From the NCBI GenBank assembly GCA_016758965.1, contig JAEPRB010000351.1, positions 1 to 32,208 on the forward strand: a DNA stretch of 32,208 bases, written 5' to 3'. Of the stretch, positions 22,679 through 32,208 are shown piece after piece; positions within the stretch are counted from its first letter, which is position 1; each line of letters starts with the position of its first letter. This DNA comes from Circinella minor (Eukaryota > Mucoromycota > Mucoromycetes > Mucorales > Lichtheimiaceae). The notes beneath the pieces were generated by a model that saw only the letters and a program-made list of their open reading frames with translations, was not told the DNA's origin and did not search any database. A program made the translations under genes and the position numbers.

Positions 22679-23410
22679 ATGACTATCGGATTCGATCAAG
22701 ATCTTCCCAAGGATGTTTATGAATTTAATGAAATGCGTCGCAAGTTTGTTTATGAAAAATCGGGTATTGCTTCATTACTTAAACCTGCTCCTGTAACTCA
22801 ACATTTACCTGCTTTTGATACCGATGGTAGTCCTACTTTCCGTCAGTATGTTGGTTCTGGTAAATTGGAAGGACGTCATGCTTTAATCACTGGTAATTAT
22901 TATTATTGAGTTCATTATTTTAGTTATTGTTTTTTTATAATTATCCAAAAACATATATATATATATATCTATAATTGTTTATATATACCTATATATATAT
23001 ATATATATATATAGGTGCCGATAGTGGTATTGGACGTGCTATTGCTACTTTATTTGCTTTAGAAGGTTGTGCTGGTATTACTATTGTTTATCGTGATGAA
23101 CGTGAAGATGCGGATGCTATGTATACCAAAGAAACCATTGAATCTCAAAGCAAATGCAAAATCAATTTAATTGCTCGTGATATTGGTTATGAACATAATT
23201 GTCGTGAAATTTTGGATTCTCATTTGAATACTTTTGGTTCGATTGATATTTTGATTAATAATGCTGCAGAACAACATAAAGTAAATAATATTGAAGATAT
23301 TGTTGGTGAAACAATGGAACGTACATTTAGAACCAATGGTAAAGAAAATGATTTTTTTTTTATTTATCTCTAAAAGTGTAAATTTATATATATTTATATA
23401 TATACTAACC

Positions 23411-23445
<35 letters not shown>

Positions 23446-23870
23446 CGATCCATGATTATATTTTAGTTTTCGGACCTATTTATATGACAAAACATGCTGC
23501 TAAACATATGAAAGCAGGTGCTGTCATTGTGAATACAGCTTCTGTTGCAGCTTATCGTGGTATGGATGTTCTTGTCGATTATTCTGCAACAAAAGGAGCT
23601 GTTGTAGCTTATACGCGTGCTTTATCTCAACAATTGGCACCTCGACATATTCGAGTGAATGCAGTGGCTCCAGGACCTGTTTGGACACCTTTAATTCCAA
23701 ATACATTTTCTCAAGAAGAAATCCAAAACTTTGGTTCATTGCCACCTTTTAAACGACCCGCTCAACCTGCTGAAATCGCTGCTGCTTTTGTCTTTTTAGC
23801 TTCTTCTGATAGTTCTTATATTAGTGGTCAAACTATTCATCCTAATGGTGGTCAAACTCTTAATACCTAA
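22679..23870 (+). CDS. Short-chain dehydrogenase/reductase (YghA/YhdF-like, extended N-terminus)
   Basis: NAD(P)-dependent oxidoreductase of the classical SDR superfamily. The exons are 22679-22892, 23015-23338 and 23467-23870; joined they encode 313 residues. A ~65-residue N-terminal extension precedes the Rossmann fold. Cofactor motif TGADSGIG (71-78), NNAA (153-156), catalytic Ser205 in NTASVAAY, and Tyr218/Lys222 in YSATK are all present. The tail AVAPGPVWTPLIP and SSDSSYISGQTIHPNGG is typical of the YghA/glucose-dehydrogenase-like group. The acidic/charged stretch at residue 97-102 (YRDERE) suggests cofactor preference cannot be decided by eye. Substrate unknown. Introns 1 and 2 (phase 1 both) contain long TA repeats. 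No neighbouring gene suggests a pathway. Confidence 0.92.
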
Positions 23871-25312
23871 ATCATAAAACACAACCAAATAGTTCTTTCT
23901 CTCTCTCTTTTTTTTTTTTTCTTTTACAACTTTTATATTACAATTTTAAACCCAAATAAAGATGACACATAATTCTTATAAAATCATTAAAATAATATTA
24001 CTCCATAAAGAACTTTTATTACTTGGAATAGGTAAAGATCATCCTAATAATAAAATTATTACCTTTTTTTTTTTTCATTTTTCATTTTTCATTTTACTAA
24101 AACTTAATGAGAAATAGGATACTCTTTTATAAAAAAAGACACTAACTTATTTTTTATTATTATAAAAACAGAAAAAAACCATCAAAAATTATTTCGTACA
24201 ACCTTGAGGTAAATAAACAGGTTACATGAAGGTGGATTTTTTTATATATATTTTTAGAAATCAGCTGTATATATATTATAACCATAATTTGGGGTTCAAC
24301 AATCAAACTTGTAAAAATAATAAATACATTTTGTGTTCTGTTATTTCCACATGGAAAAAAAAAATGACAGATAAGTTATACAAGATTAAACTTGTTCTTA
24401 ATAATATTATTATTATTATTATTTATTACTATTTTTTTATATATAAAATTATAAACATAGACCCGTTTTAAGAGATCAAAAATAATAATATTTAATAGAA
24501 AAGAAAGGGTCATTTTTTTTTATTAAACATACGTAAGGGAAAAAAAAAAGAGAGAGCAGGTTTCTATATGATACTTCTCCCTCTTTTTTTTCTTCCTTAA
24601 ACTCCTTCCCTCTCTTTCTCTCCCCCAAACTTCACTTTAAAAAGAAAACAACATCCTCTTTACTTATTAATCAACCCCCCCCCCAATTGTATTAATAATG
24701 AAAGCTATATTATCAAAGAGAAAAATAAATAAAATGATGGATTGAGATCCGGAGCCCACGTAAAAAAAAAAAAAGATCTGCAGTGGAATGTCACATATTT
24801 TTTTTTAAACAACCCTATTTTGTTATTCTATTATTCTTTATAATGGATTCTCTCTCCTTAAAAAAAAAACAAGGATTTTTTTTTCTCCTACAACCCACCT
24901 TCTCTTTCTTCTTCCTCCGCCCCTGAATCAAAAAAAAAAACAAGGTCTTTTTACTATTGACAAATGACACTTTGATTATAATAATGAATAATAATGTTGA
25001 TATATATTTTTATATATATGTAATAACAGAAATGATATTATTCATCTTTGTTTTATTTTTAAGGGGGGAAGAAGGAAGGAATAAAGTCGTGGCGAAGTGA
25101 AATAAATTAGTAAGTAAAAAAAATGGGTTTGACAAGAGTGAACACAAGTTGCCGATCTTGCTGTTGTGCGTATTTTTTTGTACTCTAATATAACATTTCT
25201 GTTTATTGTTCAACCCTCACACGCGGACACACACATACACACATTTATACACCTCTCTCTCTCTCACTCTCTTTTTTTTTTTTCTTTTCTTTCTTTCTTT
25301 CTCTCCCTTTTC

Positions 25313-25345
<33 letters not shown>

Positions 25346-25601
25346 CACTGTTGAAAAGTCATTAAAAAAAAAGTTTAAACCATATATTTTACAACTTCCT
25401 CTTTTTTTATTATTATTATTATTGTTGTTGTTTGTTATTTATTATTCTTCTTTCTCTCTCTCTCTCTCTCTTTATTTATATATATTTTTTTTAAACTCCC
25501 AACCTAGTATAAAACACCTTTGACGACTTCACTTTTTTTTTTTTTTTAAAAAAAAGGGAGACCCCACATACATACACAAACACACACATATATAATAAAA
25601 C
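23871..25601. other. Intergenic region between the dehydrogenase and VTS1
   Basis: About 1.73 kb with no gene I can support. AATAAAGATG at 23955 may be a poly(A) signal for the dehydrogenase. The right part (25200-25600) is a pyrimidine-rich 5' flank of VTS1 with CA and CT repeats, a 27-nt T-run (25317-25345, one interruption upstream) and an ATT repeat. A C9-run lies at about 24676. Confidence 0.5.
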
Positions 25602-28322
25602 ATGACAACGCATGATGTTCACCGAGCCATGGAAGAAAATCTTTTTAATTCATTTCACCACCGTCATAACCCACTTCAACATCCTTCAACAACGACCACT
25701 TTAACCGGTTCATCTCCGGCATTTCGTTCAATGACAGCATCTGACCTTATTAGTTTATTACCAAATACCCCTCCTCCAGTAACCCATACTACTCATAATC
25801 ATAATAATAATCATGGTAGTAATGGGAGTGTTCATTCTATGCCACAACAACATCGTTCTCAACATCATCATCATCAATATCGTAATAATAATAATAATAA
25901 TAATAATACGAATCATCATCATCATCGACATACTGCTACTTCTGAAGTTATGCAACAACAAGGTCTTACGGGTCATGCTGCTGAAGGTAAAAAAAAAAAA
26001 AAAAAAAAAATCTTCACCTTTAAATATTAATAATATATTTATGATTTTATAGAAGCCATTGATGAATGGTTTGAAAATATTCAACGATATGAAAAAATGT
26101 TAGAAGAAGTAGCAGCAGCAAGTCTTGATCAAGCTTTTAAAGATGAATTAAACCATGTTAATCAATGGTTTCGTTGTCGATCCGATCCTGAACGAACAGC
26201 TGCATTTTATAGTGTTCTTCAAAATGCTTCACAAATTCAAATTCGTTTTTTAATTACTGTTTTACAACAGTTAGCAAACCAAGATCCATTAGGTGAATTA
26301 CTTTCTCCTGCAGGACAGGAAAAAGGTATGACTTTTATTTTTTTTTCTTATATATAAAAATATCTTTAAAATAATAATAATAATAATAATAATATATATA
26401 TATAACAGCTCGTGCTCCACCAGCTGTAGCAGCAGTTGCTGGTTCAGTCGTATCAACGGAGTCTCAGTATGAAATGAGGAAACGACAATTATATCCACCC
26501 AGTCGACGAGCCACACGGTCAAACTTGTGCAACCGACTTACTTCAGCCTTGAGTGAACCTGATGATCTCCGCCGTCGTAATAGAGATATGATGCTTCCAA
26601 GATCATTAGGTTTAAGTCATCAACAAGGATTATTATATGAAAAAGCTTTAGCTGCGCGTGCACAGATTCAAGCTGCAAATAATAATAATAATAATAATAC
26701 AACAACAACAAATAATCATTCAGCTTCTTCTTCTTCCAATCGTTCATCTACTGCTTCAAGTGGTGCAAGCACTACTTCTTCATCTTCTCTTGGTGCTCCA
26801 CCAGGTCCAAATGGTTTTGCTCCTCGTTTAAAAGCTTCTACTTCAGAATTAACTCCAAGAAGTAGTAATAGTTTATTTGGTACATCTCCTTCTCATGCAA
26901 GTATTCAAGTAGCAGCCGCTCAAATACAACAGCAAGCCCCAACAACAACAACAACAACAAATGATTGGCCTTTCCCGCTGGTACGAGGAAATCATCATCA
27001 ACAAGATAAACCTTCATTGGTAGGACGTATTGGTGATCGTGGTTCAGTGAATAATGATGATAATTGGTCATTTGGTTCACTTTCATCAAAAAAGAAACGT
27101 GAAATGGATCTTCCTTGGACTCGTAAAAGTGATACAATTAAAGAAGAACAAGATTATCCATCCAATAATAATACTAATAATACAACAACAACAACAACAA
27201 AAACTTCTTCACGTGAACTTGCAGCAGCAACACATAGTTTACAAACTTTGGAACAAGCCCATGCACGTCTTCGACGTGATAATCAACAACAACAGCAACA
27301 TTCAAAAATTGGTCAAAGAGTAGAACAACTTGAACGTCTTGTAGCATCTCGTAACAATAATCATCATCATCATCCTACAAATACCAATAGCAGCATCACT
27401 TCTTCTTCTTCTTCAACTATCAGTTCCTCTTTATCTAATAAACGCATTCTTACAACGACGAAAACACATTTAGATCAACAAGAAAAATCGATAACGACTC
27501 CTATTCCTTTAAAAACAACATTAAAACCACCACCTGGTTTATCTCCTACTCCTTCACCTACTCCAATGACGAGTACTAGTACAAATAGTATTCATACTAT
27601 AACACCTATTCCTTCTTCATCCTCTTTATCTCCTTTACTTCCACCTCAACCTCAACAAGAACCTCAACAACAACACTCTTCATCATCCACAAGTCTTGAT
27701 GTAAATGAATCATCTCAACAACAAGTTGTTAAAAAAGAAGTTCAATTTGGACAATTTTTAACACCTCCTACTATTTATGATGCTGATAATAGTAATGATT
27801 ATATGAGTGATCACAGTGATACATCCAATAAGAGTAGTACTAAAGATCAAGCATTAACTGGAGCAGCACGTAGACGTAAACGTTCATCAGCAGCTCGTGC
27901 ATTAAAAGATAAATTAGCTGCAGAAACAGTTGATTTTGAATTAATGAAAGGTAAGCAAAAAAAAAAAAAAAAAAAAAAAGTTAAATATATAAATTTAAAA
28001 AAAAAAACAAAGAAAACTAAATTGTTATCAATAGATGTTCAAAATTGGTTAAGAAGTTTAAGATTACATAAATATGGTCATGCATTTATTGGTATGGAAT
28101 GGCAACAAGTAGTTCGAATGACAGATGAAGATATGCTTCAAAATGGTGTTAGTACTATTGGTGCAAGACGTAAACTTTTAAAAGTATTTGAAAATGTGAT
28201 GCGTCATTGTGATGAAAATGTAAAGTTTTTTTTTTTTATAGTTCTTGTAATTAAATTATTTGTATACTGACTTTTTTTTTTCTTTTTCTTTTTTTTTTTT
28301 TTTATAGAACATTGAATACTAA
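25602..28322 (+). CDS. VTS1: Vts1/Smaug-type SAM-domain RNA-binding protein
   Basis: Post-transcriptional repressor that binds hairpin Smaug-recognition elements in mRNAs and promotes their deadenylation. The exons are 25602-25986, 26053-26325, 26409-27950, 28035-28219 and 28308-28322; joined they encode 799 residues. Residues 1-128 are His/Asn/Thr-rich. Residues 129-219 hold the conserved N-terminal Vts1 region (EWFENIQRYEKMLEEV, FLITVLQQLANQDPLGELLSP). A long, poorly ordered linker rich in N, Q, S, T and H carries basic patches, including ARRRKRSSAARALKDK near 710. The C-terminal SAM domain (about 734-795) has WLRSLRLHKYG and IGARRKLLKVFE, the surfaces used for RNA loop recognition. The last exon would add only NIEY before the stop. 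If that intron is retained, a 16-residue hydrophobic tail ending at 28270 results; the spliced form is preferred because the donor GTAAAG and acceptor TTTATAG are good. Confidence 0.93.
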
Positions 28323-29569
28323 ATTTTCATCTCATTTCAAAGAAATAAAAAATAAAAAATAATTTATTACATACTTTATTTTTTGTAAGCAATGATTATT
28401 GATAATAAAAGTTGTTCAAATATTATAATAAAGTTTTCGCCCGGGTGCTTCGCTACACAAAAAAAAAAAAAAAAAAAAAATGAGGATTCAACCACATCAG
28501 GAAATGATCAACATATATATAAATGCGGTGTTCAACTAATTTTTTGTTTTAAAATGGTTGATCATTACTTTATTTCAAATCAATGCGTATATTATTATAA
28601 ACAGTTATATGTATATCTTTTTTTACTCTTAAATTAATACAGTATAAAGGGATAGCCATTTATGGGAAAATAAATATTATAAATCAATATATTTAAGTAC
28701 GTATTGTCGATCTTTGCCTTTTTTTTTTGAAAAGAATATGTGTGTTGAAACAAGGAACTTTATGCCGATACATAATATCACTTTTAAATATCAATAAAAA
28801 AAAAAACCCGCCAGCTACATGTCATAACTACTGTAATAATTTGAATATTTTATATACGTAAAATATAGAAGAAACATTAAAGAAAATGAATAGTACAATG
28901 ATTTGGGTTATTGATTTAATAAGATAAATTTGAGTTTCTGATTGTCAACATGATGAATAAAGATATTTTAGTTAATAAATAAACTTTTATCAAATCTTCT
29001 CTTAAAAGTAACGCTACTTAATAGATTTGTTTTTTGCATAAAAAAAAAAAAAAGATGTCATACGTACGTATTTAGTGTCATCATCTATATAGGTAGTTTA
29101 AGTTTATTTAGCAAGGAGGTCTTTATTATCATATAACAAGATTTATTTATATAAATTCATCAACTTATTATTCTGTTCTTTTATATATGTAATGTATTAA
29201 ATCCAACTTTTTGTCCGTACGTACTGTTAAATAATGTGAGACTTTACCTTTTTGCATGGAAGAAAAAGTTTATACTATTACTTATATTAACAACACATAG
29301 TGTTTTCTCTCTCTCTCTCTCGGGATACATTCTCTTTAATATAGAAACAAATCTTCCAACATCCAATAAAATTTATCCGCTAAAAGTATCTCCGGCATAT
29401 TTTTTTTTTTTTTTTTTTGTGAGGTACGTAGTATATTTATTTTTCCCAGACCAAAAAATTCAAATATAGTGGAGTTATACACACATAAATATTTTTTTAT
29501 ATTCCCCCCCTTTTTATTTTATATATATATATATATATATCTCTCTTTTTTTACCAAGTTTTACCCAAC
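28323..29569. other. Intergenic region between VTS1 and MPC1
   Basis: About 1.25 kb, AT-rich, no gene supportable. It includes a GC-rich fragment followed by an A-tract (28431-28480, listed separately), two TACGTA-type palindromes (29063 and 29216), a CT repeat (29308-29321), an 18-nt T-run and a TA repeat (29520-29540) just before MPC1. Confidence 0.5.
28431..28480 (+). repeat. GC-rich fragment with adjoining ~20-nt A-tract, possible retroposon 3' end
   Basis: GTTTTCGCCCGGGTGCTTCG followed by CTACAC and about twenty A residues stands out sharply in AT-rich DNA. A CCCGGG palindrome and GAAGC-like complement give it hairpin potential. Position directly before an A-tract recalls the 3' end of a SINE or LINE insertion. 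No target duplication could be recognised, so the mobile-element reading is weak. Confidence 0.3.
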
Positions 29570-30349
29570 ATGTCCCAAGCATCAGGATCTATTGCAAACA
29601 GAATCTCTCAAAAGTTAGCATCCAAGGAATTCCGAAGCTATTTGAAGAGGTAAAATAAGTTTTTATTATTATTATTCATTGAAAGAAAAAAGTTTATTAA
29701 AAAACTAATTAAAAACTTTTTTTTTAGCACCGTATGTTTATTATATATATAGATATAGATAGATAGATATAGATATTACGTGTAGTAAAAAAACAACAAC
29801 AACAATAACTAAAACTTTATAAAAAAAAATATTTAGCATTTCTGGGGCCCTGTTGCTAACTGGGGTATTCCTCTTGCAGCCATTGCTGATTGGAAGAAGG
29901 ATCCTGCTTATATTTCGGGCAATATGACTGTTGGTAAAGTTTATAAAATAGTTTTAGCAATCAAAAAAAAAAAAAAAAACAAAAACAAAAACAAAAAAAA
30001 GACTAAAAACAAATATATATAATTGATATAGCTTTGTGTATCTATTCTGGTCTTTTCATGCGTTTTGCCCTGGCGGTACAACCTACCAATTATTTGTTGT
30101 TTGCATGCCATGCTACTAACGAAGTTGCTCAACTTGTTCAAGGTTATAGATTCCTTCAATATAACAAGTAAGCGTTTTTCTTTTTTTTTTTTTTTAAAAA
30201 AAAAAGGCGGGAAAAATCGGGATCATAATGAAAAGAAATAACTTATTTTTTTTTTTTTTGCTTCCCCTTTAAATGAACTATAATATAGATTTGGTGGTAA
30301 TAAGCAAGAACAAGAACAAAAGGTTGAAGAAAAACCCTCAACTGCTTAA
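29570..30349 (+). CDS. MPC1: Mitochondrial pyruvate carrier subunit 1
   Basis: Inner-membrane subunit that with MPC2/3-type partners imports pyruvate into the mitochondrial matrix. The exons are 29570-29649, 29728-29731 (4 nt), 29837-29933, 30032-30167 and 30289-30349; joined they encode 125 residues, a normal MPC1 length. After FRSYLKST comes the family core [23 protein letters not shown], then [20 protein letters not shown] and [22 protein letters not shown], ending in a charged Glu/Lys-rich tail. Exon 1 ends in AG after codon 26 and exon 3 must begin at CAT (His). Only the 4-nt exon CACC, bounded by TTTTTTTTTAG and GTATGT, restores frame, and it creates the Ser-Thr seen at this place in animal MPC1. 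Intron 2 contains a GATA-type repeat. Convergent with TRAPPC2L. Confidence 0.94.
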
Positions 30350-30512
30350 AAAAAAGCAAGATGATGATGATGATATAAAAAAGGAAATAAAAAATAAAAA
30401 AAAGGACTTGTATAGACTTTGTATTAAAAAAAAAGTTGGGAATATTATATATTTATATATATTATACAAAAAATACGAAAAAAAAAAAACAATTATTATT
30501 TTCATGCTTATA
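30350..30512. other. Short convergent spacer between MPC1 and TRAPPC2L
   Basis: Only 163 bp lie between the two stop codons. It is A-rich on the plus strand, so both 3' untranslated regions are short or overlap. No gene or clear terminator-like element. Confidence 0.5.
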
Positions 30513-31384
30513 TTATATATCCATAGTAGTTTTTGTATTAGTATTGGCTCCAATGGCTTCAATAGCTCGACTGAATGCTTTACTATCAATGGATTGTTGG
30601 GAATCGAGATTATAGAATGGATTACATATTTGAGATAAATAGGCACTATGAATCTTTTTGAAAATCTGAAAAAAAAAAGAGGATAAAAAGAATTATATTA
30701 ATTTGATTAAAGTGAACAGAAAAGAAAGAGAAAAAGAGAGAACGTGGATCATTGTATCTTACTGTTTTCATTTCTGCATCACGAATAATTCCTTCGGTTA
30801 CTGATACCACGGCAACAAATTTAACGCGTGTATTTGTCATGTATCCATAACTATAAATTTTATTTTCCCCCAGTAAAGAATGATCTTTATTAAAATAAAT
30901 CCCCTTCTTGATTATGTTATCCTTATTATTTTATTAAACTTACACAGCAAGATCTTCCATAGCATATAAAAGACCAAGATATAAGTCGAGATTCTTTGGT
31001 CCACTAGCGACTATTTCATATTAGGCAAACAAAAAAAAAAAGGTGTTCCATTCAAAGTTTTCTCTCCTTTTCCGTCCTCCATTTTTACTTTTTCACCCTT
31101 TTTCCTTTAAAAAATTAATAAATGAATTGTCTTACCACGTTCTTCAATGACATCAATAGATGTATGTGCAATATAATGGTATTTTAAATCGGGATGTGTA
31201 TTGCTAAAGTTTTTAAGATATAATGGATTGTTCTAAATTTACCATAAACCGCCCCAATCCAATCCAATCCATAGAATAAGAGTTATTAGAAACAAACAAC
31301 TTTTTTATATCAATAATGATAAAAGAAAATATTAATGTGTACCTGTTTTCCAATGAGTGCAATACAGTTTATTTCGTTACTCAT
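30513..31384 (-). CDS. TCA17: TRAPPC2L/Tca17, TRAPP-complex associated longin-like subunit
   Basis: Small sedlin-related protein that helps assemble or stabilise TRAPP tethering complexes, which activate Ypt/Rab GTPases at the Golgi. Exons in transcript order are 31384-31343, 31232-31136, 31010-30944, 30850-30763 and 30665-30513; joined they encode 148 residues, close to the usual ~140. The protein reads MSNEINCIALIGKQNNPLYL, then LKYHYIAHTSIDVIEE, LDLYLGLLYAMEDLAVYGYM, TNTRVKFVAVVSV and CNPFYN with SKAFSRAI near the end. This order (LYLGLLYxxEDxxVYGYxTN, VKFV, CNPFYN) is the TRAPPC2L pattern and separates it from TRAPPC2/sedlin. All four introns have GT..AG borders (GTACAC, GTAAGA, GTAAGT, GTAAGA donors). 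The start is the only ATG before the conserved core. Confidence 0.93.
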
Positions 31385-32208
31385 CGTGTAAATGGTATAT
31401 GTTATAATGTCTGACCCAAAAAAAAAAAGGTAATAATACAAGTACAAAAAATGATTAACTCCGTAAATTAGGCACAACAAGAAAAAAAAAATGCATTGAT
31501 GGATTACATCCTGTCTCCGTTTGATTTTTATACACTTTGTATATTCAGGTACTGTTTAAACCATTCTTGTTTTGAAACTTTTATATAATATCTATTAGTC
31601 TCTTATTGTTCGTAACGTATTATACAAACTTAGATGTTATATCACGATTTAAAAAAACATACTTATTTATAAAATAGTAATTAATATACCCAATATTTTA
31701 TTATTATTATTATTAACTAATAAATGATAATTATTTACAATATAATTTAATAAGGATTATAATTAAAATAAGGTAAAGTGTACGCTTGTAAAATAAAGAA
31801 TACCTATTATCCAAGTAATCTAATAAATGTTATTAGTAGTTTCATTATTAATGTATGTGATGAATCTTGCCTCTTTTCTTTTTTTTTTTTTTTGTATATA
31901 AAATAATAATTAGTGTATGCATAAGGTTTTTGTTGTTGTTGTTTTGATTATAATAAAATAGAATGATGTGTGTGAAAGTGAGAGAGCAAAAGAGCCGTTG
32001 TTGATATTGATGACTTGTATATCAATGGATAATCTTTTGTTGTCGATGATTATTGAATATTTGTTTGACTTTTACTCGATAAAAATAATTATTGTTGGAG
32101 GATATTGTTGCTCTTGACGACAGAAATTGTCGAAATTAATTTATATGATAGTATTTAATATACTTTTCTTCTTGATACTGTATACCAGTTCAAGTCATAT
32201 GTATTGAT
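31385..32208. other. Upstream flank of TRAPPC2L, right end of window
   Basis: About 820 bp, AT-rich, with A- and T-runs, an ATT repeat (31698-31713) and a TTG repeat near 31930. I see no gene. It probably contains the TRAPPC2L promoter and may extend to the next gene beyond the window. Confidence 0.5.

Noticed and set aside
26474..28270. A single 598-codon VTS1 frame starting at 26474
   Set aside because: It omits the conserved N-terminal exons, reads through an intron at 27951-28034 as poly-Lys and through the last intron as poly-Phe.
29570..29933. MPC1 model with exon 1 joined directly to the exon starting at 29837
   Set aside because: It shifts the frame and replaces the conserved [10 protein letters not shown] core with unrelated residues; the 4-nt exon restores it.

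Overview
The window looks like nuclear DNA of an early-diverging fungus, most likely Mucoromycota (Mucorales-like). This rests on strong AT bias, many short introns rich in homopolymers, standard-code proteins that read well as fungal orthologues, and decayed LINE and DNA-transposon remnants between genes. The species cannot be fixed from the sequence alone.

Layout. Positions 1 to about 6,700 are a gene-poor, repeat-rich flank. It holds a 3x ~130-bp tandem repeat cut by the window edge, a short minisatellite interrupted by a 370-bp inverted-repeat element with a perfect 9-bp target duplication, a decayed multi-exon gene, a hairpin-forming segment and a ~1.04-kb TA-flanked inverted-repeat element. 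A basic-amino-acid-type permease follows (6781-8699). A second repeat island (8.7-13.2 kb) holds a degraded LINE 3' half and a 467-bp element containing two very long A-tracts. From 13.2 kb rightwards the window is gene-dense: CDC42 (+), a nine-exon PP2A-subfamily phosphatase (-), phosphatidylserine synthase (+), an SLM1-like BAR/PH protein (-), a short-chain dehydrogenase (+), VTS1 SAM-domain RNA-binding protein (+), MPC1 mitochondrial pyruvate carrier subunit (+) and the TRAPP-associated TRAPPC2L/Tca17 (-). All eight were rebuilt by joining exons at GT..AG sites, with reading frame kept across every junction.

How the genes relate. Most are unlinked housekeeping genes. CDC42, phosphatidylserine synthase and the SLM1-like gene, which sit within 7.6 kb, all act on plasma-membrane polarity or lipid signalling in yeasts; this may be chance. 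The phosphatase and phosphatidylserine synthase are divergent, with 392 bp between their start codons.

The most striking observations are a 4-nt microexon needed to make MPC1 readable, an inverted-repeat element with a 9-bp duplication inside a minisatellite, tandem copies of a possible first exon at the left edge, and a TA-flanked element carrying 60- and 48-nt A-tracts. No convincing new multi-gene system was found.
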